From Sneathiella glossodoripedis JCM 23214 (GTDB lineage: Bacteria; Pseudomonadota; Alphaproteobacteria; Sneathiellales; Sneathiellaceae): 64,000 nt of DNA. The notes under the pieces are model-generated. The model was not told the DNA's origin. It was given only the letters and a program-made list of their open reading frames with translations, and made no database searches. Shown here in pieces: positions 1 through 8,927 of the stretch. The number at the start of each line of letters is the position of its first letter. Position 1 is the first letter of the stretch. The DNA is taken from positions 992,001-1,056,000 of the forward strand of contig NZ_BAMS01000001.1 in the NCBI RefSeq assembly GCF_000616095.1, read 5' to 3'. The position numbers were made by a program, and so were the translations under genes.

Positions 1-188
1 GACAGGGCCAATACCGTGTTTAGGGCGCCACGCACTTTGAACGAGCCGGAGACTTGTAAATTTTCAAGCTTGAGATGAGCGCGAATACCGTTTTGAAGAG
101 GAAGTTCCATAACCGGTGTTTTATGGATGTAGGGGGCCAGCTTTTTAGCAGCCAGTTCAAACGAAGCAAGATCGGGTACCAAAGACAT
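1..188 (-). CDS. Threonine/serine dehydratase, N-terminal part (cut by window edge)
   Basis: Fold-type II PLP enzyme that deaminates threonine or serine to an oxo acid and ammonia. Only the first 62 codons are in the window. They read MSLVPDLASFELAAKKL and then the PLP-site signature KLENLQVSGSFKVRGA at residues 40-55, in which Lys51 would be the Schiff-base lysine. ATG at 186-188 fits the family N-terminus. It is divergent from the crotonase gene that starts at 288. Without the C-terminus it is not possible to tell a regulated biosynthetic enzyme from a catabolic one or from a serine racemase. Confidence 0.85.
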   Translation of the reverse strand, partial: MSLVPDLASFELAAKKLAPYIHKTPVMELPLQNGIRAHLKLENLQVSGSFKVRGALNTVLAL

Positions 189-202
189 ATATAAAACCTA
201 AT

Positions 203-233
203 TTGACGCATTGCAGACAATACAGTCTATACT
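203..233 (+). promoter_or_regulatory. Putative sigma-70 promoter of the crotonase gene
   Basis: A TTGACG -35-like hexamer (203-208) is followed by TCTATA after 17 bp or TATACT after 19 bp. It lies in the divergent gap between the dehydratase and the crotonase, about 55 bases before the crotonase ATG. This is a sequence match only. Confidence 0.45.
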
Positions 234-287
234 GGTGGGAAATTTGAGTGCCACAATAGCAGTAAACCTCTGAACGGATCAATTCTC

Positions 288-1136
288 ATGCCCTATCAAA
301 CGTTTAATTTTTCAATTGATGATCATATCGCGCATATCCAACTGAACAGGCCAGACAAATTCAACAGCATGGTTTTGGAGTTCTGGCAGGAAATGGTGGA
401 TGTTTTCTCGCAAATTGAAGAAGAGCCAACTGTCCGTGTTGTAGTTATTTCATCGACTGGTAAGCATTTTACTGCTGGACTGGATCTGTCGGCCTTTTCT
501 GGTCTCGCTGCGGAAATGCAAGGCGACGTGGAAGCGGGGCGGTTACGCGAACAGATGAAAAATAATGTGCTGGAACTGCAGGAGAGTTTCACTGTTATTG
601 AAAAGTGCCGAGTTCCTGTACTGGTGGCTATTCAGGGCGGATGCATCGGCGGTGGGGTCGATCTGATTAGTGCGGCGGATATGAGATATTGTTCCAAGGA
701 TGCTTTCTTTTGTATTCAGGAAATCAACATTGGAATGACAGCAGATGTTGGAACATTACAACGACTGCCACATCTTATTCCATCAGGTCTCGTCAGGGAG
801 CTTGCATATACTGGCCGGCGAATGTTCGCGGATGAAGCCAGAAACGCGGGGCTGGTTAATACAGTATATGACACGGCAGAGGAAATGCTAAAGGCTGTGA
901 TGGAAATAGCTGCGCAAATTGTAGCGAAATCACCCTTGGCGGTTCTGGGAACAAAAGAAATGCTGAATTACACACGTGATCACAGCGTTGATGACGCGCT
1001 GCGCTATATGGCGGTTTGGCAATCAGGGATGTTCTTTTCCGATGATTTATTTGAGGCTGCCGCCGCAAACATGGAAAAGCGGGACCCAAAGTTCGCGGAT
1101 CTTCTTCCTCCAAAGAAAATGGTCAGAAGAAAGTAG
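288..1136 (+). CDS. Enoyl-CoA hydratase/isomerase family, dienoyl-CoA isomerase-like
   Basis: Crotonase-fold protein of 282 aa. The CoA/oxyanion motifs are FTAGLDL (61-67) and GGCIGGGVDL (117-126). The three acidic residues typical of delta3,5-delta2,4-dienoyl-CoA isomerases (ECH1 type) are all present: Asp125 in GVDL, Glu145 in QEINIG and Asp153 in ADVGTLQRL. By family knowledge the enzyme shifts double bonds during beta-oxidation of unsaturated fatty acids in the cytoplasm. It is a single gene, convergent with a thioesterase that begins 2 bases after its stop. A plain enoyl-CoA hydratase is less likely, because those usually carry two catalytic Glu. Confidence 0.85.
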   Translation: MPYQTFNFSIDDHIAHIQLNRPDKFNSMVLEFWQEMVDVFSQIEEEPTVRVVVISSTGKHFTAGLDLSAFSGLAAEMQGDVEAGRLREQMKNNVLELQESFTVIEKCRVPVLVAIQGGCIGGGVDLISAADMRYCSKDAFFCIQEINIGMTADVGTLQRLPHLIPSGLVRELAYTGRRMFADEARNAGLVNTVYDTAEEMLKAVMEIAAQIVAKSPLAVLGTKEMLNYTRDHSVDDALRYMAVWQSGMFFSDDLFEAAAANMEKRDPKFADLLPPKKMVRRK

Positions 1137-1138
1137 TC

Positions 1139-1549
1139 TCAGCGTCCAAAGATTTTCCAGATCCCGTCTGCCGTTAAAATGATGTTATCCTCCACATAGA
1201 GTTCGCTCCGCACAAACACGACGGAAAGGCCTTGTCGTGTAATGCTGCTTTTCATCTGTACCCAGTCACCCTCTCGAGCTGCGGCAACAAAATCAAAGTT
1301 TAGCGAGATGGTGGCGCAGGGCTTTTTCCCTACCGCACGAAACACTTTATGTCCCATCATCTCATCGGCAAACGCCATCATCATTCCGCCATGCAGAATT
1401 TTGTTGGCATTGGTATGCTGGCGAGTGACAAGAAATCCAAAGTCATAATGATCCCCGTCTCGTTTGAAATAAAGAGGACCAATTTTTTCGGGAAATCGAT
1501 CGGGTGCCTGATAAAGACGGAAACCTTCGGGAATGTTTTGAGCTGTCAT
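1139..1549 (-). CDS. PaaI-type hotdog-fold thioesterase
   Basis: 136 aa, a single hotdog domain. The characteristic HGGMMMAFADEMMGHKV segment (about residues 53-69) lies on the central helix, and the C-terminal strand region VFVRSELYVEDN is also typical. Members hydrolyse acyl-CoA or aryl-CoA thioesters in the cytoplasm; the substrate cannot be read from sequence. Tail to tail with the crotonase, which also acts on acyl-CoA. An AGAATATCAG stretch precedes the ATG. Confidence 0.8.
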   Translation of the reverse strand: MTAQNIPEGFRLYQAPDRFPEKIGPLYFKRDGDHYDFGFLVTRQHTNANKILHGGMMMAFADEMMGHKVFRAVGKKPCATISLNFDFVAAAREGDWVQMKSSITRQGLSVVFVRSELYVEDNIILTADGIWKIFGR

Positions 1550-1665
1550 CTGATATTCTCATTTTTTGATGACCATACTCTGACTTGTCTTTCTAATGCA
1601 ACTACTGTCCGGAGGAACAGAGCCCGATTTTAGTCAGGCTCTGAATGTCGTTGCCAAGAATGACT

Positions 1666-1848
1666 TTATTCTTCGCGATAGCCGTTTCGAATTGCATTGT
1701 CGATGCAGTCGCTTTTGTTGTGGTAACCTTCTGTCGATGCGCCCACGATACGACCATTTGGAGCTGTGCGCCGCCAGCGCCATTCAGGTTTGTTGGGATT
1801 GTTGTCTCTATAAAATTCCCACTTATCGTCTTTTCCAGTCTTATCCAT
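1666..1848 (-). CDS. DUF1508 (YegP-like) small protein
   Basis: 60 aa from the ATG at 1846-1848, which has GGAGAC about 7 bases upstream. A frame extended upstream to 1875 lacks a good ribosome binding site. The single DUF1508 repeat is clear: WEFYRDN, WRWRRTAPNGRIVGAS and EGYHNKSDCIDNA. The biochemical role of the family is unknown. It is divergent from yjbQ. A 7-bp inverted repeat (CAGAGCC/GGCTCTG, 1618-1643) follows the stop but has no clear T tract. Confidence 0.8.
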   Translation of the reverse strand: MDKTGKDDKWEFYRDNNPNKPEWRWRRTAPNGRIVGASTEGYHNKSDCIDNAIRNGYREE

Positions 1849-1937
1849 GATTAAGTCTCCAGTTTGTGCTAACACGATAAGAGACGAACAAAGCTATCTA
1901 GATGTGAGGGCAAGCTTGTCCAGCCTTGGGAGACCGA

Positions 1938-2339
1938 ATGAAACAGGTAAGCAAAGAATTAGTCGTACATACACATGGTCGGGAGTTGTTGGAAATTACA
2001 ACACATATCAATGAATGGTTACGACAAAATTCCCTGCAGGAAGGCATTCTCAATATTTTCATCAAACATACATCTGCATCGCTAACTATTCAGGAAAATG
2101 CAGACCCGGATGTACTCGTCGATCTGCTATTTTACTTTGAACAGTTGGTTGAAGATGCTCATCCAGAATTTCGTCACAGGGCGGAAGGTCCTGACGACAT
2201 GTCTGCTCATATACGATCCGCTTTGACCGATGTGTCGCTAACTATACCTGTCATGAACGGCGCCTTAAACCTTGGGACTTGGCAGGGTGTTTACGTATTT
2301 GAACACAGAACCAGCCTCATTCACGGCGGATTGTCATGA
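1938..2339 (+). CDS. YjbQ/UPF0047 family protein
   Basis: 133 aa, the full length of the family. Motifs include FIKHTSASLTIQENADPDV, then DVSLTIPVMNGALNLGTWQGVYVFEHR, given here in two parts: DVSLTIPVMNG and LNLGTWQGVYVFEHR. The family has weak thiamine-phosphate synthase activity when assayed, and its true role is uncertain. ATG at 1938 is chosen over an in-frame TTG at 1926 because GGGAGA lies 6-9 bases upstream. It stands alone, divergent from the DUF1508 gene. Confidence 0.85.
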   Translation: MKQVSKELVVHTHGRELLEITTHINEWLRQNSLQEGILNIFIKHTSASLTIQENADPDVLVDLLFYFEQLVEDAHPEFRHRAEGPDDMSAHIRSALTDVSLTIPVMNGALNLGTWQGVYVFEHRTSLIHGGLS

Positions 2340-2374
2340 GCTTTATAGGTACCTAAGAGTTCGGTGCACAATAT

Positions 2375-3835
2375 TTAATTTCCAGAATTTTCCATAAGCC
2401 TGATGTAAAACTGGATGATTTCGGCATAGTTATCGATCAGGATCCGCTCATTTGTCCCGTGAACCCGGCCCAGGTCTTCTTTGCCGAAACGCAGGGGTAG
2501 GAATCTGTAGCTGTTTTCTGCCAATTCTTCATAATGTTTGCTGTCGGATCCAGCGAGCATCAGACCTGGAGAGACCAGAACATCCGGGAAAACCTCGTGA
2601 ATGGTTTTTTTGATTTGCCCATAGCTACTGTTGTTGTGTTCTGAAACTTTCGATGGCTCATTACCCTGCTTGATGCGAATTTCAACTTCCGGGTCATCCA
2701 CAGCGTTTGTTACATGATCAATAACAGACTGAATACTATCGCCGGGAAGTAGTCTGAAGTTGACGATTGCCGTTGCTTTGGTTGGAAGGACGTTGTCTTT
2801 AGTTCCACTGTTAAAGATTGTCGCTGCGGTCGTGGTTCTGACCATCGCGTTTGTCGCACCACCTTTACCAAGCTGGCTTATCAATATCGGGTCTAAAAGC
2901 CACCTGTTTGAGATAACTGCCTTAAGTGATAACGGCATGTGCGGGGAAAGCGTATCAAACATGTCGGTCACGGGGCGACGCATCGACGCTGGCAGACGGT
3001 GCTGTTCAATTCGTGATACCGCGCGCGCGAGTTTTCCAACAGCGGTTTTGCGCGGTGGCATTGATGAGTGCCCACCATCAGCTGTTGCAACAAGCTCCAG
3101 CGTCAAATACCCTTTTTCAGCGAGCGCAATAAAGGCAATCGGATCTTCAATACCAGGCATGATGCCTTGTACGACTACCATTCCTTCATCCAGTGTATAG
3201 GCTACCTTCACGCCTTGCTCTTTCAAATGAGAGGCTATCTTGGCGGCGCCATTCTCACCGCCAATTTCTTCATCATGCCCAAATGCAAAATAAATTGTAT
3301 GCTTGGGTTTTAGCCCACTTTTAAGGTGGTGTTCTGCGGCTTCCAGAATGGCAAAAACCGATACTTTATCATCGAGAGTACCACGCCCCCAAATTGCACC
3401 ATCGGCAAGTTTTCCAGAGAATGGTGGATATTCCCACTTACTCTCTGTGCCCGGCTCAACAGGGACTACATCCATGTGCCCCATAAATATGGCCGCGGGT
3501 AAAGTCGGGTCGCGACCTTCCCATTTATACAGAATACTATAATTGCTAATGCGGGTTTTCGTTAGTTGAGAGGCTACATTTGGATAATGAGCCTCTATAT
3601 ATTCGTGTAGATCCTCAAACTCTTGAGCTGCAACCGGCGCTTCGCGGGAGATGGAGATAGTCTTTATCTGAACTGCTCCAGAAAGTCTTTCTGCCGCAGC
3701 CATTTTATCAATTTCCGGGGGAGAGTAAGCAATGTTAGGTGGATCGGCAGGCGTGTTTGTCACTGTATTGTAACCAATGATTCCCACTAGACCCACTAGC
3801 AAAAACAGGATTAGTAAAAACAGCTTTTTGATCAT
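2375..3835 (-). CDS. M20 family metallopeptidase, membrane-anchored (PM20D1-like)
   Basis: 486 aa. Residues 1-21 are a hydrophobic N-terminal anchor or signal segment (KKLFLLILFLLVGLVGIIG). The di-zinc M20 motifs follow: GHMDVVP (His120, Asp122), GRGTLDDK (Asp155/156), GHDEEIGGE (catalytic Glu189 and ligand Glu190), TLDEG (Asp216) and a late SDSKHYEEL histidine. Long secreted M20 enzymes of this layout resemble carboxypeptidase-like N-acyl amino acid hydrolases such as PM20D1. It probably works in the periplasm. The substrate is not readable. It lies downstream of the aldehyde dehydrogenase gene on the same strand, with a 33-base gap. Confidence 0.85.
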   Translation of the reverse strand: MIKKLFLLILFLLVGLVGIIGYNTVTNTPADPPNIAYSPPEIDKMAAAERLSGAVQIKTISISREAPVAAQEFEDLHEYIEAHYPNVASQLTKTRISNYSILYKWEGRDPTLPAAIFMGHMDVVPVEPGTESKWEYPPFSGKLADGAIWGRGTLDDKVSVFAILEAAEHHLKSGLKPKHTIYFAFGHDEEIGGENGAAKIASHLKEQGVKVAYTLDEGMVVVQGIMPGIEDPIAFIALAEKGYLTLELVATADGGHSSMPPRKTAVGKLARAVSRIEQHRLPASMRRPVTDMFDTLSPHMPLSLKAVISNRWLLDPILISQLGKGGATNAMVRTTTAATIFNSGTKDNVLPTKATAIVNFRLLPGDSIQSVIDHVTNAVDDPEVEIRIKQGNEPSKVSEHNNSSYGQIKKTIHEVFPDVLVSPGLMLAGSDSKHYEELAENSYRFLPLRFGKEDLGRVHGTNERILIDNYAEIIQFYIRLMENSGN

Positions 3836-3868
3836 TGTGCCTCCCCCGGTGTTGTCGAATTTCGGCGA

Positions 3869-5296
3869 TTATATAGAAAAACCACCGAGTTTGGTTTCAA
3901 GGTATTCAGCTATACCTTCATGCCCGCCTTCACGGCCCAAGCCGCTTTCTTTCATCCCGCCAAACGGTGCAGCTGCAGCCGTTGGGTTAATGTCATTTAT
4001 GCCAATAATGCCAAACTTAAGACCCTCAAACATTCTGAATGCCCGGCCTATGTTAGGGGTATAAACGTACGCTGCAAGCCCGTAATTAGTGTCATTGGCT
4101 TTTTCCAGAACTTCGTCCTCATCTTCGAAAGTGAGAACTGGTGCTACAGGCCCAAACGTTTCTTCCCGGTAAATCAGCATGTCTTCACGAATGTCTGCCA
4201 ATACGGTTGGAGCATAGAAATGTCCACGGTCAAGGCCGTCATCCATTAACCTGTGTCCACCGCAAACAAGCCTTGCGCCTTTGTCGATAGCATCCTTGAC
4301 TTGTCTTTCAACTTTATCGACGGCCCCAGGACCGACAAGTGGTCCTATGCTAATGCCTTCGTCCATTCCGTTCCCACCGCGCATCCGCTGAACACGATTT
4401 TGCAGCGTATCGATAAAGGGTTCCGCGATGGATTTATGGACAAAAATCCTGTTTGGACTGATACAGGCTTGACCCGTGTTAAGAAACTTGACGAGAGAGA
4501 CGCCTTTTGCGGCATGCTCTGGGTCAGCATCTTCAAATACAATAAATGGTGCGTGCCCGCCTAACTCCATTGAGACGCGTTTCATGTTGGCGGCTGCTTC
4601 ACGAGCGAGCATTTTGCCTACGCCAGTTGAGCCTGTGAATGTTAGTTTTGCAATTTTTGGGTTAGAGACGAATTCCTCCCCAATGGGTTTTGGATCTTCA
4701 GCTGTGACAAGATTTACAACACCAGCAGGGATGCCCGCCTCTTCAAATATCTTGAACATTTCCATTGCGCACAAAGGAGTAGCCTCAGCAGGTTTCAAGA
4801 CGATCGTGCATCCTGCGGCAAGGGCAGGAGCGATCTTTCGTGTTAGCATGGAAATGGGATAGTTCCAGGGTGTGACTGCACCGACAACCCCAACCGGATG
4901 CTGTTGGACGATGAAGCGTTGATCCCCCCGTGGGGCTGGTAGTGTTTCACCATAAATTCTTTTGGCTTCTTCAGCGTACCACAGTAGGAAATCAGCGCCA
5001 TATTGGACTTCATTTCGGGCTGCCTTTAGTGGTTTTCCTTGCTCACTTGTCATAGTGACAGCCAGATGTTCTTTTTTCTCAATCATTAAATTATAAGCAC
5101 GATAGAGAAATTGTGAACGCTGGTAGGCTGTCGTTTTTGACCAGCTTTTAAAAGCTTCAGCGGCGGCATCTATCGCCCGAACAACATCGATCCTGCTTCC
5201 GTTTGGGACATCACCCAATATGTCTCCGTTTGCCGGATTGGTCACAGAAAAGCGGGTTTTATCGGCAGATTCGCACCATTCACCATTAATATACAT
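3869..5296 (-). CDS. gabD: NAD(P)-dependent aldehyde dehydrogenase, succinate-semialdehyde type
   Basis: 475 aa ALDH superfamily enzyme. It shows PWNYP (143-147), LKPAE with Lys168, the cofactor loop GSTGVGK (222-228), general base Glu244 in MELGG and catalytic Cys278 in NTGQAC. The N-terminus (MYINGEW) and C-terminus (GGMKESGLGREGG) fit the succinate-semialdehyde dehydrogenase subfamily, which oxidises the semialdehyde to succinate at the end of GABA degradation. No GABA transaminase is nearby, so the exact aldehyde is inferred and related semialdehydes are possible. The gene symbol is by family. Confidence 0.8.
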   Translation of the reverse strand: MYINGEWCESADKTRFSVTNPANGDILGDVPNGSRIDVVRAIDAAAEAFKSWSKTTAYQRSQFLYRAYNLMIEKKEHLAVTMTSEQGKPLKAARNEVQYGADFLLWYAEEAKRIYGETLPAPRGDQRFIVQQHPVGVVGAVTPWNYPISMLTRKIAPALAAGCTIVLKPAEATPLCAMEMFKIFEEAGIPAGVVNLVTAEDPKPIGEEFVSNPKIAKLTFTGSTGVGKMLAREAAANMKRVSMELGGHAPFIVFEDADPEHAAKGVSLVKFLNTGQACISPNRIFVHKSIAEPFIDTLQNRVQRMRGGNGMDEGISIGPLVGPGAVDKVERQVKDAIDKGARLVCGGHRLMDDGLDRGHFYAPTVLADIREDMLIYREETFGPVAPVLTFEDEDEVLEKANDTNYGLAAYVYTPNIGRAFRMFEGLKFGIIGINDINPTAAAAPFGGMKESGLGREGGHEGIAEYLETKLGGFSI

Positions 5297-5432
5297 ATTA
5301 TAAGCCTGTCTATTAGTTGTTCATTTGTCTACGGCCTTAACGCAAATAGCGTTAGCATGTAAAGTTATTAACAGCTTGCCGATGTACAATTCAATGCTTA
5401 CACATGATGCTCTGAAGCAAAGAGAGGGAAAA

Positions 5433-6011
5433 ATGGCCGATTCAGTGCGACGGGGAATGTTAATAAAGAAGGCTGTAGATGTCATTCGTTCATCCTTGAA
5501 TGGGCAGACTGTTTCATTAGAAAAACTGTCTGTCGTTGAAAAACAACTAAATGAACTGGCACAGCACAAAGAGCTATTTACGTTTGAGGACTTTCCGCCT
5601 CCGACACAGGATGACCCCCGCACAAGCTGCCTTTACCGCCTCTCAGAGGATGAAGATCATCGATTTGCACTTTATGCAAATGTGGCAAATGGTGAAGTGA
5701 ACGCACCGCCTCATGATCATACAACATGGGCCGTAATTGTCGGAGTGCATGGGCAGGAAGAAAACAGATTTTATAACAAAACCAATAATGGAGTTGCACA
5801 AGTTGGCTCTAAGGTGGTCGAGCTGAATAGTTCGGTTAAACTTCTCGCAGATGATTTGCATAGTATTCATATCAAGGCAGGAGAACCTGTATTGAATTTT
5901 CACATGTACGGACTTGCACTTGAGCAACTGCACGCTAGAAACTACTGGAGCGAGGTGAAAGGACAGTGGAAAACCTTTCCGGCGCATACGGATATTCGGG
6001 AAGCGCGTTGA
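5433..6011 (+). CDS. Cupin thiol dioxygenase-like protein (cysteine dioxygenase superfamily)
   Basis: 192 aa from the ATG at 5433, which has GAGGG 5 bases upstream. An in-frame TTG at 5325 would add 36 unconvincing residues. Double-stranded beta-helix metal site: PPHDHTTWAVIVG gives His94 and His96, and FHMYG gives His157, the three-histidine iron site of cysteine and 3-mercaptopropionate dioxygenases. Those enzymes turn a free thiol into a sulfinic acid using O2. The stop overlaps the rhodanese ATG by one base (TGATG), so the two proteins are probably translated together. Thiol substrate unknown. Confidence 0.75.
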   Translation: MADSVRRGMLIKKAVDVIRSSLNGQTVSLEKLSVVEKQLNELAQHKELFTFEDFPPPTQDDPRTSCLYRLSEDEDHRFALYANVANGEVNAPPHDHTTWAVIVGVHGQEENRFYNKTNNGVAQVGSKVVELNSSVKLLADDLHSIHIKAGEPVLNFHMYGLALEQLHARNYWSEVKGQWKTFPAHTDIREAR

Positions 6012-7615
6012 TGAGTGATAATATTATTGCAGCGCCCGAGCTTTATAACTTGATTAAAAGCGGGGCTGAATTTGCTTTAATTGATGTGCGTGAACAGGGA
6101 ATTCATGCGCAGGGGCACCCGCTCTTTGCGGCCTCGATACCGTTAAGTCGTATTGAATTGGAAATAGAGCGGCTGGTCCCAAGAAAAGCTGTCCTTGTTG
6201 TTTTAATGGATCAAGGAGGGGCAGATAATCTTGCTCAACGAGCGGATCAAATTCTGAAAGATTTTGGATATACCAATGTTGCTCGTTTGGAAAACGGTAT
6301 TGCGGGCTGGCATGAGGCCGGCTTCGAGTTGTTTTCCGGTATTAATGTTCCCAGTAAAGCATTTGGTGAGTTTGTCGAACATGAGTGCCAAACTCCTCAT
6401 ATCGACGCGACTGAGTTAGCCAGACGGCTGGGAGAAGGGGAGGAAATATCAATTTTTGATAGCCGTCCTTTTGAAGAATATAACCGTATGTGCATTCCCG
6501 GTGGAATAGATATGCCCGGTGCCGAGTTGGTCCATAGAATCACAGCCAATGTTAAAAATGAGTCAGTTCCGATTGTCGTAAATTGTGCCGGGCGCACGAG
6601 AAGCATTATTGGCGCGCAGTCTTTACGAAACGCTGGAGTTCGTAATGAAATCATGGCGCTTAAAGATGGAACGATGGGATGGTATTTATCTGGTTTTGAA
6701 ACAGAAAAAGGCGCCGAGCGGATTGCAGCTGTGCCAACTGATGAACAATTAGCGGAACAAACTGGAAATGCGCGTGAGTTTGCTGTCAAGTGTGGCGTAA
6801 GATATTTGAAGCCCGCTGAATTTGATAAAATGATGCATGAGAGTGTGGGGAAGACGACCTATCTTCTCGATGTTCGAACCTTGGAAGAGTTCGAACAAGG
6901 GCACATTAAAGGGAGTCAGCATGCGCCCGGCGGTCAATTGGTGCAGGCTACAGACGAGTATGTCGCAGTCAGATCTGCAAATCTCATCTTGATAGATGAT
7001 CGGCAGGTTCGTGCTTGGATGACTGCTTCGTGGTTGCGACAAATGGGATGGACCGACGTATATGTCTTTTCAGAACTGAAGGCCACGGAATTGGAAAAAG
7101 GTGTCATGGCCGCTCAATCATTGAAAGAATGGGAAAGCTTGTCTGCGATGGAGCTTGATGCAGTACTCCAGTCTGGAGAGCCTGTTGCAGTTCTGGATTT
7201 TTCAACATCGTTACAATATCGCAAGTCACACATTCCGGGAGCGTGCTGGGTAATTCGTTCGCGCATTGAACGTGATTTAATGTTGTTGCCCCCTGTTGGG
7301 TTGATAATTGCAACAGCGGAAGATGAGCGAATGGCACATCTTGCTGCACCTGAGATCCGAGAAGCCAGGCCAGAGGTGATAGTTAGAGTTCTTAAAGGAG
7401 GAAATCCTGCCTGGCGTCGAGAGGGGCGGACTATAGAAACAGGAGATACCCGTCAACTTAGTCCGGCCGAAGATGTCTGGTACAAACCCTACGATAACAA
7501 AGACAAAGTTCGCGAGCGGATGCAGGAATATCTTGAGTGGGAAGTGGGGCTCATCTCGCAAATCAAGCGTGACGCTACGGCAAGCTTCCAAATCATGAAA
7601 ACATGGGACAAATAG
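6011..7615 (+). CDS. Four-domain rhodanese-like sulfurtransferase
   Basis: 534 aa made of four rhodanese-like modules, roughly 1-115, 125-235, 262-365 and 375-475. Module 2 alone has an active-site-type loop with cysteine, NCAGRTRS (Cys192). The equivalent loops of module 1 (MDQGGADN, 66-73), module 3 (IDDRQVRA) and module 4 (ATAEDERM) have none, so one site should carry persulfide. Other rhodanese signatures remain, such as LIDVREQ, IFDSRPFEEY, LLDVRTLEEF and GCW-like ends. ATG at 6011 overlaps the dioxygenase stop. The pair suggests oxidation and sulfur transfer on a common thiol metabolite, which is inference. Confidence 0.85.
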   Translation: MSDNIIAAPELYNLIKSGAEFALIDVREQGIHAQGHPLFAASIPLSRIELEIERLVPRKAVLVVLMDQGGADNLAQRADQILKDFGYTNVARLENGIAGWHEAGFELFSGINVPSKAFGEFVEHECQTPHIDATELARRLGEGEEISIFDSRPFEEYNRMCIPGGIDMPGAELVHRITANVKNESVPIVVNCAGRTRSIIGAQSLRNAGVRNEIMALKDGTMGWYLSGFETEKGAERIAAVPTDEQLAEQTGNAREFAVKCGVRYLKPAEFDKMMHESVGKTTYLLDVRTLEEFEQGHIKGSQHAPGGQLVQATDEYVAVRSANLILIDDRQVRAWMTASWLRQMGWTDVYVFSELKATELEKGVMAAQSLKEWESLSAMELDAVLQSGEPVAVLDFSTSLQYRKSHIPGACWVIRSRIERDLMLLPPVGLIIATAEDERMAHLAAPEIREARPEVIVRVLKGGNPAWRREGRTIETGDTRQLSPAEDVWYKPYDNKDKVRERMQEYLEWEVGLISQIKRDATASFQIMKTWDK

Positions 7616-7718
7616 CAGCGTTACTGCCAGCCTACATGCTTGCAATCTTTATTAAGAGCGCATAGCATGTCGACAAATGGATGCAACAGACATCCTGAAG
7701 AATAATGGAGAAACCCCA

Positions 7719-8915
7719 ATGGATTTGTCGTTCACAGAAGAAGAATTAGCCTTTCAGGCGGAGGTTCGCGAGTTCCTCGAAAACAACTTACCTGCGGAAG
7801 TAAAAGACAGGTATCAGCGTGGCTTGCATTTTGACAAGGAAGGGCAAGTGCGTTGGCAAAAAATCCTGAACGAAAAAGGCTGGATGGCACCTAATTGGCC
7901 AAAAGAATATGGTGGTACGGGGTGGACTGCGACCCAGAAGTATATTTTTGCTCAGGAAATGGGCCGGGCTTCGGCACCGCCACCTATGCCGTTTGGCGTA
8001 AGTATGGTTGGTCCTGTGATTTATACTTTTGGTAATCAGGAACAAAAAGACTATTATCTTCCCAGAATTCTCAACTCTGATGACTGGTGGTGTCAGGGGT
8101 ATTCCGAGCCGGGCTCAGGTTCAGATCTGGCCTCTTTGAAGACAAGGGCAGACCGGGATGGCGATGACTATATTGTAAATGGTCAAAAAATCTGGACATC
8201 ACATGCGCAACACGCAGACATGATTTTTTGTCTGGTCCGGACAGATCAGGATGCTAAAGCTCAGGAAGGTATTTCCTTCCTGCTTATTGATATGAAATCC
8301 CCGGGCATTACAGTTCGCCCTATCATTGGCCTTGATAAAGAACATACTTTGAACGAGGTTTTCTTTGACGATGTGCGGGTACCGATTGCCAACAGAGTCG
8401 GTGAAGAAAACAAAGGCTGGACATACGCCAAGTTCCTTTTAGGAAATGAACGGACCAGTATTGCCAGAATCGCCCAATCAAAGTTGCGGGTGGAACATTT
8501 GCATGAAATCGCAGCAAGTGAGCGTGTAAACGGAGGTCTGTTAAATCAGGATCGGGATTTTATGCGCAAATTGACCCAGATTGAGGTCGATTTGATGGCG
8601 CTGGAATATACTGAATTGCGGATGCTCTCAAAAATCGAAAAAGGTGAAAAACTGACAGCAGAGCCCTCCTTGTTGAAAATTAAGGGCTCCGAGATTCAGC
8701 AGAGATTGACTGAATTACTCGTGGAATCTTTGGGAATGTATGGTGCGGCTTACGAAAGTCAGGCTGTTCGTGAAGGGCGCAATGATCTGAATTTTGCACC
8801 AGATTACGCGCATGGGCCTATGGCTGAACACCTTTATCTTAAAGCTGCCACGATCTATGGTGGTAGCAACGAAATTCAACGAAATATCATTTCCAAAATG
8901 GTACTGGGATTATAA
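7719..8915 (+). CDS. Acyl-CoA dehydrogenase, large subunit of a pair (PimC-like)
   Basis: 398 aa flavoenzyme that introduces a 2,3 double bond into an acyl-CoA. ATG at 7719 has AATGGAGA just upstream and gives the family start MDLSFTEEE. Motifs: GYSEPGSGSDLASLKTRA (FAD and substrate loop), the WTSHAQHAD region and the C-terminal YGGSNEIQRNIISKMVLGL. It is followed 12 bases later by a second, divergent dehydrogenase. The resemblance is to large subunits of heteromeric enzymes such as pimeloyl-CoA dehydrogenase PimC, and such pairs often act on dicarboxylic or bulky acyl chains. The substrate is not known. Confidence 0.85.
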   Translation: MDLSFTEEELAFQAEVREFLENNLPAEVKDRYQRGLHFDKEGQVRWQKILNEKGWMAPNWPKEYGGTGWTATQKYIFAQEMGRASAPPPMPFGVSMVGPVIYTFGNQEQKDYYLPRILNSDDWWCQGYSEPGSGSDLASLKTRADRDGDDYIVNGQKIWTSHAQHADMIFCLVRTDQDAKAQEGISFLLIDMKSPGITVRPIIGLDKEHTLNEVFFDDVRVPIANRVGEENKGWTYAKFLLGNERTSIARIAQSKLRVEHLHEIAASERVNGGLLNQDRDFMRKLTQIEVDLMALEYTELRMLSKIEKGEKLTAEPSLLKIKGSEIQQRLTELLVESLGMYGAAYESQAVREGRNDLNFAPDYAHGPMAEHLYLKAATIYGGSNEIQRNIISKMVLGL

Positions 8916-8927
8916 GGAAGAAAAACA

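Noticed and set aside
2760-3200. Long plus-strand open frame opposite the M20 peptidase
   Set aside because: No ribosome site, no family and overlaps a clear gene in antisense.
4253-4862. Plus-strand open frames opposite the aldehyde dehydrogenase
   Set aside because: Antisense shadows of a strongly conserved gene.
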